A stretch of DNA of 64,000 nucleotides from Pseudomonas arcuscaelestis (GTDB lineage Bacteria; Pseudomonadota; Gammaproteobacteria; Pseudomonadales; Pseudomonadaceae), in assembly GCF_016881005.1 (NCBI RefSeq), contig NZ_JACOPV010000005.1:186001-250000 (forward strand). The letters run 5' to 3'. Below, in pieces: positions 34,958-45,077 of this stretch; position 1 is the stretch's first letter, and each line of letters opens with the position of its first letter. The translations under genes were made by a program, and so were the position numbers. Below the pieces are notes generated by a model that was not told where the DNA came from, did no database searches, and saw only the letters and a list, made by a program, of their open reading frames with translations.

Positions 34958-36522
34958 CAGCGGTTGAAGCGCTCGACCAGCGAGTATTGAGTAGTCGCCG
35001 TCTGGTTCAATTCTTCGCTGAGCAGCGCCGAGTGCTGGGCCTGCTCGGAGGTTTGATCTGCCAGTTCGGCGATTGTGCTGATATTGCGGCTGATCTCGTC
35101 GGCTACGGCAGTCTGCTCTTCGGTGGCAGCAGCGATCTGCGTAGTCATGTCCGTGATGTTGGCCACCGCTTCGCTGATGCCCACCAGCGCCTGGTCCGCT
35201 TCCATCACCCGGGCGACACCTTCCTCGGCTTGGCGATGACCCGCTTCCATGGTTTGTACGGCATTGCTGGCGGTTTGTTGCAACTTGGCAATCAGTCCGT
35301 GAATCTGACCGGTCGATTCGCTGGTGCGTTGTGCCAGTTGACGAACTTCGTCGGCCACGACGGCAAATCCACGCCCCATCTCGCCTGCACGCGCCGCTTC
35401 GATAGCAGCGTTGAGGGCCAGCAGGTTGGTCTGGTCGGCGATACCTTTGATTACATCGACCACACCGCCAATTTCGTCGCTGTCGCGCGCCAATTGGGTC
35501 ACGGTCAGGCCGGTTTCACCAACAGCCGAAGACAGGCGCTGGATCGCGTCGCGCGTTTCACCCGCGATATCGCGGCCACGGCTGGTCAGGCGGTTGGCCT
35601 CCTGGGTGGCATCGGCAGTGCGCTGCACATGATTGGCCACTTCCTGAGTGGTGGCCGCCATCTGGTTGACCGCAGCGGCGACTTGTTCGGTTTCCACTCG
35701 CTGGCGCTCCAGCCCCGAGGAGCTGTTGTGGGCCAGGGTATCGGACTGCCGAGCCTGCTCGTTGAGATGCTCTGCGGTATCTTGCAGACGCGTCAGGCAA
35801 GTCTTCATCCGCGCATCCTGGCTGAGCATGGCCATTTCCAGGCGCGCCTGGACACCACGGCTGTCAGTGTACATCTGCGCGATCAGCGGGTCGGATGTGG
35901 CTTGCTCAGCCAGGCGTAGCAGGCGTTTGAGCCCGCGCTGCTGCCAGCTTAGCCCCAGCAGGCCCAAGGGCACCGACAGTGCTGCCGCCAAGGCGAAGCC
36001 CCAAGAGTGACCGAGCCAGTTGCCGATCAGGAAACCGACCTGGCTGACCAGAATGAAGGGCAGCCAGTCTTGTACTACCGGCAACCAGCGGTCGCGACGT
36101 GGAATCGCCGCGCGACCTAGATTGATACGCTGATAAAGCGCTTCGGCGCGACGAATCTGCTCGGCCGTCGGCTTGATACGCACCGACTCGTAGCCGACCA
36201 CCTGGTTGTTCTCGAGCACCGGGGTGACGTAGGCGTTGACCCAGTAATGGTCGCCATTCTTGCAGCGGTTCTTGACGATGCCCATCCATGGCAGACCTTG
36301 CTTGAGCGTGTTCCACATGTGGGCGAACACCGCGGGCGGGACGTCTGGATGGCGCACCAGGTTATGGGGCGCGCGGATCAATTCCTCACGGGAAAAACCA
36401 CTGATTTCGACGAAGGCATCGTTGCAGTAGGTGATAACACCCTTGGCATTGGTGGTCGAGATCAAGCGTTGTTGAGCAGGGAAAGTCCGTTCGCGCTGAG
36501 TTATCGGCTGGTTGTTACGCAT
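34957..36522 (-). CDS. aer: Aerotaxis receptor Aer (PAS-containing chemoreceptor)
   Basis: 521 residues starting [22 protein letters not shown]; six residues of upstream frame are excluded to match the family. A PAS domain (about 10-120, [31 protein letters not shown]) should bind FAD. A hydrophobic hairpin near 150-195 ([18 protein letters not shown]) anchors it, with no periplasmic domain. The C-terminal signalling domain has the kinase-control tip [37 protein letters not shown]. It steers swimming by respiratory redox state. A FliA promoter lies upstream. Neighbouring acnA is also its neighbour in other pseudomonads. Confidence 0.95.
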   Translation of the reverse strand: MRNNQPITQRERTFPAQQRLISTTNAKGVITYCNDAFVEISGFSREELIRAPHNLVRHPDVPPAVFAHMWNTLKQGLPWMGIVKNRCKNGDHYWVNAYVTPVLENNQVVGYESVRIKPTAEQIRRAEALYQRINLGRAAIPRRDRWLPVVQDWLPFILVSQVGFLIGNWLGHSWGFALAAALSVPLGLLGLSWQQRGLKRLLRLAEQATSDPLIAQMYTDSRGVQARLEMAMLSQDARMKTCLTRLQDTAEHLNEQARQSDTLAHNSSSGLERQRVETEQVAAAVNQMAATTQEVANHVQRTADATQEANRLTSRGRDIAGETRDAIQRLSSAVGETGLTVTQLARDSDEIGGVVDVIKGIADQTNLLALNAAIEAARAGEMGRGFAVVADEVRQLAQRTSESTGQIHGLIAKLQQTASNAVQTMEAGHRQAEEGVARVMEADQALVGISEAVANITDMTTQIAAATEEQTAVADEISRNISTIAELADQTSEQAQHSALLSEELNQTATTQYSLVERFNR

Positions 36523-36552
36523 AAGCTGTTCAATCCGCAAGGCTTTCGAAGG

Positions 36553-36579
36553 TTATCGGCAACGTGGGGCGTTTGTTGA
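36553..36579 (-). promoter_or_regulatory. Sigma-28 (FliA) promoter for aer
   Basis: Minus strand TCAA, 15 bases, GCCGATAA. The -10 is a perfect match to the FliA consensus and the spacing is canonical. It lies 31 bases upstream of the aer ATG. Confidence 0.8.
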
Positions 36580-36615
36580 ATGTATTTTTACAAGCGTCAG
36601 TAAGTGACTATTGGT

Positions 36616-37392
36616 TCACGACGCTGCCAGCATTGGGTAGGTAAAACCGGAGAAGTGCGCGAGGTTGAGGCCGAAATGGCAGAGTGTTGCAGCGAACAGG
36701 CCTCCATATCGATACGCCAGGCCATAACCAATGCCCGCCACGAACGCCAGCACCACCCACTGCCAGCCGGCACCAAGATGAGCCAGTGCAAACAGGCCTG
36801 CCGCAAGAAATAGTGCCAAGCACGGGTTCTTGAGCAAACGTTGCAAGCCGCCCTGGATGTAAACGCGAAACAGCAGTTCTTCGGTCAGGCTGACCAGCAG
36901 CAGATTGTTGAGCATCCACAGCCAGGCTTGTTCTGGCCATTTCGGTGCCCACGTAATAATCCCCAGCAACCAGGCGCCGCCCAGGCAGGCGGCAACTACC
37001 GCCGGTAGGGTAGCGGCTAGGCTTGGCAGCAGGCGCTTGCCGCCCATTGCCAGTAACCACGGGCAGGCTAGCAGCAACCAAAAGCCAATAAGCGGCTTGT
37101 CCAGATTCAGGTACATGGAGAAGGGCACCGCACCTTCGCTCCAGACTGCTTTGTCGATGACCTTGCTGCCCTGGAATCCAGGCAGCCAGTGCAACGCCAG
37201 GCCCAGTGCCAGCAGCACGAACAGGGCATGACCGATTATTTGTTGCCAGCGCGCCGCGCGGTTGACCAGCAAGCCATTGCACAACAACGCGATCAGCGTG
37301 GGCAGGGCGAGTAAACCCAGGTTGCCATGAATGAGAGAGTAGGCGTAACCAAGGCCCAGCAGGGCCAGTCCGATCCATTGGGAGGCAGGCAT
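36616..37392 (-). CDS. CPBP-family intramembrane metalloprotease (Abi/CAAX protease-like)
   Basis: 258 residues with about 8 membrane helices. The catalytic motifs are SLTEELLFRVYIQGGL (about 170-185; EExxxR), ALAHLGAGWQWVV (His) and a last-helix LCHFGLNLAHF (HxxxN/H). Start at 37392 (MPASQWIGLALLG). Known members include type II CAAX prenyl proteases and bacteriocin-immunity proteins; the substrate here is unknown. Downstream of acnA but separated from it by a terminator. Confidence 0.9.
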   Translation of the reverse strand: MPASQWIGLALLGLGYAYSLIHGNLGLLALPTLIALLCNGLLVNRAARWQQIIGHALFVLLALGLALHWLPGFQGSKVIDKAVWSEGAVPFSMYLNLDKPLIGFWLLLACPWLLAMGGKRLLPSLAATLPAVVAACLGGAWLLGIITWAPKWPEQAWLWMLNNLLLVSLTEELLFRVYIQGGLQRLLKNPCLALFLAAGLFALAHLGAGWQWVVLAFVAGIGYGLAYRYGGLFAATLCHFGLNLAHFSGFTYPMLAAS

Positions 37393-37506
37393 GTAGATTC
37401 CATTGTGCGGCGAAAAGTGAAGCCTTCGACTCCTCTGGTGTCGATCAAGGCACGCCTGTTTGTTGTATCGCTCCTGCAACAAGCTGTCGATCTGCAGTGT
37501 GTAACC

Positions 37507-37535
37507 AAAAAAAGACCCGGCCACAAAGGGCCGGG
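37507..37535 (-). terminator. acnA terminator
   Basis: CCCGGCC (37516-37522) pairs with GGCCGGG (37529-37535). On the minus strand the stem is followed by TCTTTTTTT. It begins 9 bases after the acnA stop. Confidence 0.92.
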
Positions 37536-37543
37536 CCGGTGCT

Positions 37544-40285
37544 TCAGGATGCGATCAATTGCCGCAGCACGTAATGCAGGATGCCGCCTGCCTTGAAGTA
37601 CTCCACCTCGTTGAGGGTATCGATGCGGCACAGCATCTTGATCTGCTCCTGAGTACCATCTTGACGCGTGATCTTCACATCCAGGTGCATATGGGGCTGG
37701 ATCCGCGCATTGCTCAGGCCAAGGATATCGATGCGTTCACTGCCATCGAGGCCAAGGCTCTTGCGCGTCTGTCCGGTGAGGAACTGTAAGGGCAGCACGC
37801 CCATGCCCACCAGATTCGAGCGGTGGATTCGCTCGAAGCTTTCTGCCAGTACTGCCTTGATGCCCAGCAGGTTGGTACCCTTGGCTGCCCAGTCGCGACT
37901 GGAGCCAGTGCCATATTCCTGGCCGGCGATAACCACCAGCGCGGTGCCGTCTGCCTGGTAGCGCATGGCGGCATCGTAGATCGCCATTTTTTCGCCAGTC
38001 GGCACATACAGTGTGTTGCCGCCTTCTTCGCCGCCCAGCATCTCGTTGCGGATCCGGATATTGGCGAAGGTGCCACGCATCATCACCTCGTGGTTGCCGC
38101 GTCGCGAGCCGTAGGAGTTGAAATCCCGGGGCTCGACGCCTTTGTCGCGCAGGTAGCGACCCGCCGGGCTGTCGACCTTGATATTGCCGGCAGGGGAAAT
38201 GTGGTCGGTGGTGACCGAGTCGCCGAGCAGGGCCAGAACCCGCGCGCCACTGATGTCCTCGATAACCGGCAGAGGCCCGGTGATTTCATCGAAGAATGGT
38301 GGATGCTGGATGTAAGTTGAGTCGTCCTGCCAGACATACGTTGCGGCTTGCGGTACTTCAATCGCTTGCCACTGGGCGTCGCCGGCGAACACTTCGGCGT
38401 ACTCCTTGTGAAACATGGCGGTATCGACTTTGGCAACGGCTTCGGCAATTTCCTGTTGGCTTGGCCAGATGTCGCGCAGGTACACCGGCTGGCCGTTGCT
38501 GCCGGTGCCCAGCGCTTCGGTGCTCAAGTCCAGGCGCACGGTTCCAGCCAGGGCATAGGCCACCACCAGTGGTGGAGAGGCCAACCAGTTGGTTTTCACC
38601 AGCGGATGCACCCGGCCCTCAAAGTTGCGGTTGCCCGACAACACCGAGGCGACGGTGAGGTCGGCGCTGGTAATGGCCTTCTCGATGACTTCGTCCAGCG
38701 GGCCGGAGTTCCCGATGCACGTGGTGCAACCGTAACCTACCAGGTCAAAGCCCAGTTCATCCAGGTAGCGTGTGAGGCCGGCTGCCTTGTAGTAGTCCGT
38801 CACCACTTTGGAGCCAGGAGCCAGCGAGCTCTTGACCCAGGGTTTGCGTTGCAGGCCCTTTTCGACCGCCTTTTTCGCCACCAGGCCTGCGGCCATCATT
38901 ACGCTGGGGTTGGAGGTGTTGGTGCAGGAGGTAATCGCGGCGATTACCACTGCGCCGTCGCGTAGCAAATGATGCTGGCCGCCATGTTCATAGCTGACTT
39001 CGCCAGCCTGGTCGGCATTGCCGACTGCTACGCCACCGCCGCCTTCACTCTCCAGTCGCCCGACTTCTTTGTTCGACGCACGTAGCTGCAAGCCGAGGAA
39101 ACCGTCAAAGGCCTGACTGACCTGCGACAGGGCAACCCGGTCCTGAGGGCGCTTGGGGCCGGCGAGGCTGGCTTCGACTTCATGCATGTCCAGGGCCAGG
39201 GTGTCGGTGAATGCCGGCTCTTGGCCTGGCAAGCGCCACAGGCCTTGTTCCTTGCAGTAGGCCTCAACCAGTTGCACCGTTTCATTGGGCCGCCCGGACA
39301 GGCGCAGGTAGTCCAGTGTCACCTGGTCGACAGGGAAGAAGCCGCAGGTGGCGCCGTATTCGGGGGCCATGTTGGCGATCGTTGCGCGGTCGGCCAGGGG
39401 CAAGTCGGCCAGGCCATCGCCGTAGAACTCGACAAACTTACCGACCACACCTTTTTTGCGCAGCATTTGGGTAACGGTCAGCACCAGGTCGGTAGCCGTA
39501 ATGCCTTCGCGCAGTTTGCCGGTGAGCTTGAAGCCGATGACCTCGGGAATCAGCATCGACACCGGTTGACCGAGCATGGCCGCCTCGGCCTCGATACCGC
39601 CCACGCCCCAGCCCAGCACCCCCAGGCCGTTGATCATGGTGGTGTGTGAGTCGGTGCCAACCAGAGTGTCGGGAAAGGCATAGGTGCGGCCGTCTTCTTC
39701 ACGGGTCCAGACGGTACGCCCGAGGTATTCCAGGTTGACCTGGTGGCAGATACCGGTGCCCGGTGGCACCACGCTGAAGTTGTCGAAGGCATTTTGACCC
39801 CAACGCAGAAAGGCGTAGCGCTCGCCATTACGCTGCATTTCGATATCGACGTTTTCGGCGAAGGCTTCCTGGCTGGCGTAGCGGTCTACCATGACCGAAT
39901 GGTCGATCACCAGGTCTACCGGCGACAGCGGGTTGATTCGTTGCGGATCGCCGCCGGCCTTGGCCATGGCCGCACGCATGGCTGCCAGGTCGACCACTGC
40001 CGGCACACCGGTGAAGTCTTGCATCAGCACCCGTGCCGGGCGGTACTGGATCTCACGGTCGGAACGGCGCTCCTTGAGCCAGTCGGCGAGGGCGCGGAGG
40101 TCGGCCGGGGTGACGGTTTTGCCATCTTCCCAGCGCAGCAGGTTTTCCAGCAGCACTTTCAATGACATTGGCAAGCGCTGCAGGTCACCGAGGCTCTTTG
40201 TAGCTTCGGTGAGACTGTAGTAAGCGTAAGTACGGTCAGCGACCGTTAAAGACTTTAGCGTTTTCAGGCTATCTAGCGAGGGCAT
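37544..40285 (-). CDS. acnA: Aconitate hydratase A
   Basis: 913 residues. It isomerises citrate and isocitrate in the TCA cycle using a [4Fe-4S] cluster bound by the cysteines in ITSCTNTSNPSV and GCTTCIGNSGPL. Other family landmarks are FSVVPPGTGICHQVNLEYL, TDSHTTMINGLGVLGWGVGGIEAE and the mobile domain-4 segment EYGTGSSRDWAAKGT. AGGAG precedes the ATG at 40285. A stem-loop occupies the leader just upstream. Divergent from rlmM, and followed by its own terminator. Confidence 0.97.
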   Translation of the reverse strand: MPSLDSLKTLKSLTVADRTYAYYSLTEATKSLGDLQRLPMSLKVLLENLLRWEDGKTVTPADLRALADWLKERRSDREIQYRPARVLMQDFTGVPAVVDLAAMRAAMAKAGGDPQRINPLSPVDLVIDHSVMVDRYASQEAFAENVDIEMQRNGERYAFLRWGQNAFDNFSVVPPGTGICHQVNLEYLGRTVWTREEDGRTYAFPDTLVGTDSHTTMINGLGVLGWGVGGIEAEAAMLGQPVSMLIPEVIGFKLTGKLREGITATDLVLTVTQMLRKKGVVGKFVEFYGDGLADLPLADRATIANMAPEYGATCGFFPVDQVTLDYLRLSGRPNETVQLVEAYCKEQGLWRLPGQEPAFTDTLALDMHEVEASLAGPKRPQDRVALSQVSQAFDGFLGLQLRASNKEVGRLESEGGGGVAVGNADQAGEVSYEHGGQHHLLRDGAVVIAAITSCTNTSNPSVMMAAGLVAKKAVEKGLQRKPWVKSSLAPGSKVVTDYYKAAGLTRYLDELGFDLVGYGCTTCIGNSGPLDEVIEKAITSADLTVASVLSGNRNFEGRVHPLVKTNWLASPPLVVAYALAGTVRLDLSTEALGTGSNGQPVYLRDIWPSQQEIAEAVAKVDTAMFHKEYAEVFAGDAQWQAIEVPQAATYVWQDDSTYIQHPPFFDEITGPLPVIEDISGARVLALLGDSVTTDHISPAGNIKVDSPAGRYLRDKGVEPRDFNSYGSRRGNHEVMMRGTFANIRIRNEMLGGEEGGNTLYVPTGEKMAIYDAAMRYQADGTALVVIAGQEYGTGSSRDWAAKGTNLLGIKAVLAESFERIHRSNLVGMGVLPLQFLTGQTRKSLGLDGSERIDILGLSNARIQPHMHLDVKITRQDGTQEQIKMLCRIDTLNEVEYFKAGGILHYVLRQLIAS

Positions 40286-40302
40286 TACCAACTCCTTCTG
40301 CG

Positions 40303-40342
40303 CCGGTGAACGGCAATCTTCCCTGCTGTCGCCGGTTCACCG
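40303..40342 (-). promoter_or_regulatory. Stem-loop in the acnA leader
   Basis: On the minus strand CGGTGAACCGGC pairs, with one bulged base, to GCCGTTCACCG around a 16-base loop. It ends about 17 bases before the acnA start, just ahead of AGGAG. A second dyad, GGTCAGG/CCTGACC (40381-40387 with 40406-40412), lies farther upstream and may be an operator. Function is not known to me. Confidence 0.5.
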
Positions 40343-40538
40343 CCTCTATGACGGTCCGCACGGCACGGACCTGGCTGAACGGTCAGGTTAGACCTGTTTG
40401 TCACCCCTGACCAAGTTCTGGACCGGCGGGGCATGTCGCAGGTTCCGAACTTCCTTTATCATTCGTGCATTTGCCGGCGCAGTTCATTGCGCCCGGTCAG
40501 GGTTGGAGTGATTGGCTGCCAACCGTCCTGGAGTGAGA

Positions 40539-41603
40539 ATGAATACCCTGTTTATGCACTGCCGGCCCGGCTTCGAAAGTGAAGTGTGTTCGGAAATCGC
40601 CGAACATGCCGCCCGGCTGAATGTTCCCGGCTACGCCAAGGCCAAGCCGCAAACTGCGTGTGCCGAGTTCATCTGCAACGACGTTGAAGGGGCTGAGCGC
40701 CTGATGCGCGAGCTGCGTTTTGCCCAACTGATTTTTCCTCGTCAGTGGGCGCACGGCAGTTTCATCGAGCTGCCGGAAACCGACCGCATCAGTGTGCTGC
40801 TCGACTTTCTGGCCGAGTACCCGCAGTGCGGCAGCCTTTGGCTAGAGGTAATGGACACCAACGACGGCAAAGAGCTTTCAACGTTCTGCCGCAAGTTCGA
40901 AGTGCCCCTGCGCAAGGCCTTGACCAAAGCCGGACGCTTGGTCGAAGACGCCAGCAAGCCACGTTTGTTGCTGACCTTTGTCAGTGGTCGACGGGTGTTT
41001 GTAGGCATTGCCGCTGCAGACAATTCAGCCATGTGGCCAATGGGTATCCCACGTCTGAAATTCCCTCGTGAAGCTCCCAGCCGCTCGACCCTCAAGCTGG
41101 AAGAGGCTTGGCATCATTTCATACCTCGGGACCAGTGGGAGGCGCGACTGTCCGATGACATGACGGGCGTAGACCTGGGCGCGGCACCCGGTGGCTGGAC
41201 CTACCAATTGGTCAAGCGTGGCATGCTGGTTACCGCCATCGATAACGGACCGATGGCGGAGAGCCTGATGGATACCGGGCTGGTGCAGCACCTGATGGCC
41301 GACGGTTTTACCTACAAGCCCAAGCAGATTGTGGACTGGATGGTATGCGATATCGTCGAAAAACCAGCGCGCAGTGCTGCGTTGCTGGAGACCTGGCTGG
41401 GCGAAGGTCTGTGCCGCGAAGCGGTAGTCAATCTCAAGTTGCCGATGAAGCAGCGTTACGCCGAAGTGCGGCGCTTGCTCGACCGCATCGAGGAAGGCTT
41501 CAAGGCGCGCAAGGTCAAGGTTTCAATCGGCTGCAAGCAGCTGTACCACGACCGCGAAGAGGTAACCTGCCACTTGCGTCGGCTGGATTTGAAACCACGC
41601 TGA
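40539..41603 (+). CDS. rlmM: RlmM, 23S rRNA 2'-O-ribose (C2498) methyltransferase
   Basis: 354 residues. An N-terminal THUMP-like region (MNTLFMHCRPGFESEVCSEI) is followed by a Rossmann methyltransferase with SAM-site VDLGAAPGGWTYQLVKRG (about 208-225) and the K-D-K-E catalytic set of RrmJ-type enzymes, including the Asp in VDWMVCDIVEKP and a Lys in VNLKLPMKQRY. GAGTGAGA precedes the ATG. It is followed 31 bases later by tusA on the same strand. Confidence 0.95.
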   Translation: MNTLFMHCRPGFESEVCSEIAEHAARLNVPGYAKAKPQTACAEFICNDVEGAERLMRELRFAQLIFPRQWAHGSFIELPETDRISVLLDFLAEYPQCGSLWLEVMDTNDGKELSTFCRKFEVPLRKALTKAGRLVEDASKPRLLLTFVSGRRVFVGIAAADNSAMWPMGIPRLKFPREAPSRSTLKLEEAWHHFIPRDQWEARLSDDMTGVDLGAAPGGWTYQLVKRGMLVTAIDNGPMAESLMDTGLVQHLMADGFTYKPKQIVDWMVCDIVEKPARSAALLETWLGEGLCREAVVNLKLPMKQRYAEVRRLLDRIEEGFKARKVKVSIGCKQLYHDREEVTCHLRRLDLKPR

Positions 41604-41634
41604 ACCTCACCGTTAACAGTTTCTGGAGTTGTAT

Positions 41635-41877
41635 ATGACTGATTTCACCCCGGACGCGGTTCTCGACGCCACCGGCCTCAACTGCCCTGAGCCGGTAATG
41701 ATGTTGCACCAGCACGTTCGTGACCTGGCCGCAGGCGGCTTGCTCAAGGTAATCGCCACCGATCCGTCGACTCGTCGCGATATCCCCAAGTTCTGCGTGT
41801 TCCTTGGCCATGAACTGGTCCAGCAACAGGAAGATGCAGGCACCTACCTGTACTGGATTCGCAAGAAACTCGACTAA
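41635..41877 (+). CDS. tusA: TusA-family sulfur carrier
   Basis: 80 residues with the TusA signature [22 protein letters not shown], whose CPxP cysteine (residue 17 or so) carries the persulfide. It relays sulfur for tRNA 2-thiouridine and molybdenum-cofactor pathways. TGGAG lies upstream of the ATG at 41635. Its stop overlaps the stop of the convergent MATE gene by 4 bases. Confidence 0.95.
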   Translation: MTDFTPDAVLDATGLNCPEPVMMLHQHVRDLAAGGLLKVIATDPSTRRDIPKFCVFLGHELVQQQEDAGTYLYWIRKKLD

Positions 41878-43271
41878 GTGCGTTGCGCTCGACGAATGTG
41901 TTTGCTGCTGCTGCGTGCCAAACGAATGGACAGCATCAGCGCAGCGCAAGTCAATCCGGCGATCAGGCCTTCCCACAAGCCGTTGGGGCCGCTGGCTGGG
42001 CCAACGTAGTCGGTAAGGCCCAATACGTAGCCCACAGGCAAGCCGATGCCCCAGTAGGCGAACAGGGTAAGGATCATGGTCACTCGCGTGTCTTGATAAC
42101 CGCGCAAGGCGCCCGCTGCAATCACCTGGATGGCATCGGAAAACTGATACAGCGCGGCATACACGATAAGCATGGCGGCAATTTGGATGACCGTCGTGTC
42201 AGGGGTGTAAATCGAAGCGATCGGCTCACGCATCAGCAAGATCAGGCTGGCCGAGAAACAGGCGAAGACCAGTGCCGCAGCCAGGCCCACCAGGGCGGCA
42301 AAGCGTGCCTGCTGCGGCGCCCCGGCGCCTAATGCCTGGCCCACCCGTACAGTCACGGCCATGCCCAGTGAGTACGGGATCATAAACAGCAGGGAGCTTA
42401 TGTTCAGGGCGATCTGATGGCCAGCCACCACCGTCGGGCCGAGGCTGCCGATCAGTAGGGCAATTACCGCGAAGATACTCGACTCGGCGAAAACCGCGAT
42501 GCCGATTGGTAGTCCGACGCCCATCAGGCGCTTGATGACTGGCCATTGCGGGCGCTCGAAGTTGACCAGCACCCGACTTTTTTCGTAGGCCGGGGCCCAG
42601 CGGGTCCAGGCAGCCATGGCCAGGGCCATGAACCACATGACGATACCGCTGGCCCAGCCACAGCCAACGCCGCCCATGGCCGGCAGGCCGAGGTGGCCAT
42701 AGATCAGCACATAGTTGAGCGGAATGTTCAGCAACAAGCCGAGGCAGCCAATGACCATGCTTGGGCGTGTATGGCCGAGGCCATCGCTGTAGCAACGCAG
42801 CACGTAATAGAGGGCGATACCGGGAAAACCAAAGGCGATGCCTTGCAGGTAGCCCAGGCTCGGTTCGATCAGTTGCGGATCGACCTTCATCACTTGCAGG
42901 ACCGGCTCGGCGCAAACCAGCAAGGCACTGGCAATCAAGCCGACGGCGACTGCCAACCACAGTGCCTGGCGGACCAGTGGACCGATTTCAGCATGCTGCC
43001 CGGCACCAAAGCGCTGGGCTACTTTAGGCGTGGTAGCAAGCAGAATGCCGGTCATGAGCAGGAACACCGGAATCCAGATCGAGTTGCCCAACGCGACGGC
43101 TGCAAGATCGCGCGCGCTCACCCGACCGGCCATCACCGCATCGACGAAGCCCATGGCCGTGGTGGCCAGTTGCGCAATGATAATCGGCGTTGCCAGCAGC
43201 AATAGGCTGCGCAGCTCCAAGCGCACTCGGGCAGCGCGGGATGAGGGAGAGGAAAGAGCGTCGCTGATCAT
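41874..43271 (-). CDS. MATE-family multidrug efflux transporter (NorM/PmpM-like)
   Basis: 465 residues, 12 predicted helices in two similar halves, opening with [33 protein letters not shown], the NorM-type helix 1-2 signature (pseudosymmetric to [14 protein letters not shown] in the second half). It exports cationic drugs using H+ or Na+. The start at 43271 is preferred; an in-frame ATG 13 codons earlier is possible. Divergent from pdxB. Confidence 0.93.
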   Translation of the reverse strand: MISDALSSPSSRAARVRLELRSLLLLATPIIIAQLATTAMGFVDAVMAGRVSARDLAAVALGNSIWIPVFLLMTGILLATTPKVAQRFGAGQHAEIGPLVRQALWLAVAVGLIASALLVCAEPVLQVMKVDPQLIEPSLGYLQGIAFGFPGIALYYVLRCYSDGLGHTRPSMVIGCLGLLLNIPLNYVLIYGHLGLPAMGGVGCGWASGIVMWFMALAMAAWTRWAPAYEKSRVLVNFERPQWPVIKRLMGVGLPIGIAVFAESSIFAVIALLIGSLGPTVVAGHQIALNISSLLFMIPYSLGMAVTVRVGQALGAGAPQQARFAALVGLAAALVFACFSASLILLMREPIASIYTPDTTVIQIAAMLIVYAALYQFSDAIQVIAAGALRGYQDTRVTMILTLFAYWGIGLPVGYVLGLTDYVGPASGPNGLWEGLIAGLTCAALMLSIRLARSSSKHIRRAQRT

Positions 43272-43426
43272 GGGCGTCACAAGGCAGGTGTCCTGCAAAA
43301 TAGGATGCAAAGCCGACCAGTGTACCCGTTGACACCCTGGTCAGGAAATCCATTCGCGGGATCTGTGGTTAACTGGATTAGCGCCCCTGCAAGGGCCTAC
43401 ACTGCGCACCCCGATAGGAGAGCGCC

Positions 43427-44569
43427 ATGCTGATTGTTGCCGACGAGAATATTCCGCTGCTCGATGCCTTTTTTGCAGGATTTGGCGAAATTCGCCGTTA
43501 TCCGGGACGTGCAATCGATGCTGCCTGTGTAAAAGATGCCGATGTCCTGCTGGTGCGCTCGGTGACTCGCGTCGACCAGGCTCTGCTTGAAGGCAGCAAG
43601 GTTCGCTTCGTCGGCACCTGCACCATTGGTACCGACCACCTGGCGCTGGACTACTTCGCTCAGGCTGGCATTCAGTGGTCCAGTGCACCGGGCTGCAATG
43701 CCCGAGGTGTAGTCGATTATGTGTTGGGTAGCCTGTTGACGTTGGCCGAACTCGATGGGGCCGATCTGGCTGGGCGTACCTATGGCGTTGTCGGTGCCGG
43801 AGAGGTAGGAGGGCGCCTGGTTGAAGTGCTACGTGGCTTGGGTTGGCAGGTGCTGGTTTGCGACCCGCCACGCCAGGCCCGCGAGGGTGGTGCCTACGTC
43901 AGCCTGGAAACCATTCTGGCGCGGTGCGATGTGATCAGTTTGCATACGCCGCTGACCCGCGATGGCGAAGACGCGACTTGGCATTTGCTGGGCGATCAGC
44001 AACTCCAGGCGTTGCGTCCGGGAGCTTGGCTGATCAACGCCAGCCGTGGGCCGGTCATCGACAATTCGGCGCTGCGTGAGCTCTTGCTGCAGCGTGAAGA
44101 TGTGCTGGCGGTGCTGGACGTCTGGGAGGGTGAACCGCAAGTCGATCTGGAGTTGGCTGACCTTTGTGTACTGGCCACGCCGCACATCGCCGGTTACAGC
44201 CTGGACGGCAAACAGCGCGGCACTGCACAGATCTATCAGGCTTTTTGTGGCTCGCGGGGCGAGCCGGCTTCAGTGCAACTGGCTGACTTGCTGCCCCAGC
44301 CCTGGCTGGCAGAAGTCGGCCTGCAGGCCACCACCGATCCTGCCTGGGCGCTGGCAACCCTGTGCCGTGCGGTGTATGACCCGCGCCGTGACGACGCTGA
44401 TTTTCGCCGCAGCTTGAGCAGTGATGCGCTTGAGCAAAAAAGCGCATTCGATGCCTTGCGCAAACACTACCCGCCGCGCCGTGAAATCGAAGGCTTGGTG
44501 GTGCGCCTGCATGGCGAAGCCCCCCATTTGGCGCAAATGGTTCGAGCCCTGGGTGCGGTGCTGGCCTGA
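43427..44569 (+). CDS. pdxB: Erythronate-4-phosphate dehydrogenase
   Basis: 380 residues. A D-2-hydroxyacid dehydrogenase of vitamin B6 synthesis, it starts [20 protein letters not shown]. The NAD-binding glycine motif is [12 protein letters not shown] (about 118-129), and the catalytic residues sit in [11 protein letters not shown] and [11 protein letters not shown] and the His in ATPHIAGYS. The extra C-terminal PdxB dimerisation domain is present ([13 protein letters not shown]...). AGGAG precedes the ATG. Confidence 0.97.
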   Translation: MLIVADENIPLLDAFFAGFGEIRRYPGRAIDAACVKDADVLLVRSVTRVDQALLEGSKVRFVGTCTIGTDHLALDYFAQAGIQWSSAPGCNARGVVDYVLGSLLTLAELDGADLAGRTYGVVGAGEVGGRLVEVLRGLGWQVLVCDPPRQAREGGAYVSLETILARCDVISLHTPLTRDGEDATWHLLGDQQLQALRPGAWLINASRGPVIDNSALRELLLQREDVLAVLDVWEGEPQVDLELADLCVLATPHIAGYSLDGKQRGTAQIYQAFCGSRGEPASVQLADLLPQPWLAEVGLQATTDPAWALATLCRAVYDPRRDDADFRRSLSSDALEQKSAFDALRKHYPPRREIEGLVVRLHGEAPHLAQMVRALGAVLA

Positions 44570-44580
44570 GTCCGGGCAAT

Positions 44581-44605
44581 AAAAACCCGGCGCTTGGGCC
44601 GGGTT
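44581..44605 (-). terminator. Terminator of the 57-residue protein gene
   Basis: AACCCGG (44584-44590) pairs with CCGGGTT (44599-44605), and on the minus strand the stem runs into TTTTATTG. It also lies just after the pdxB stop and may stop both transcripts. Confidence 0.85.
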
Positions 44606-44620
44606 GAACAATTCGGTGAT

Positions 44621-44794
44621 TCAGTCGTTCTTGGCGGGTGCCTTGCGGCTTTGTTCCAGCTTTTCGCACGCCTGCTGGACCATCTCTTCGGTGATGATGA
44701 TCTCTTTGCCATCTGGGCCGATGATCGAACCGCCCACCGGCGCTTGCGGGTTTGGAGCGCTTTTGGGCTGGTTGGTGCTGTGTTGCAAGCTCAT
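44621..44794 (-). CDS. Small conserved Pseudomonas protein next to pdxB
   Basis: 57 residues, MSLQHSTNQPKSAPNPQAPVG..., Pro/Asn-rich at the start, then GPDGKEIIITEEMVQQACEKLEQS and a basic end. GAGGAG lies 7-8 bases before the ATG, and a terminator follows. A protein of this size beside pdxB is shared by other pseudomonads. The function is unknown; soluble, no motif. Confidence 0.8.
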   Translation of the reverse strand: MSLQHSTNQPKSAPNPQAPVGGSIIGPDGKEIIITEEMVQQACEKLEQSRKAPAKND

Positions 44795-45077
44795 TTTTGT
44801 CTCCTCATCAGGTTGCCAGCTCAGACTAGAGTCGCGCAGTGACCGAACTATGACAGCTGCGTCGGTTTTCACGCTACGACTCCTCCAGTCCAACAGAAAG
44901 TTGGGCAAACCTCCAGTGGCGTCTTAGAACGAAACGATCTAGCCACGTAAGCGGCGACATCTACGAGGGTGCCGAGACTGGTTTATTAAATGACGACTGT
45001 TTATTCCTGCGAGTTCCTTGGCGTGGGACGAGCGGTCAGGTGTAGGCTGGCGGAAACAATTGATCGTTGGTCTCTCC

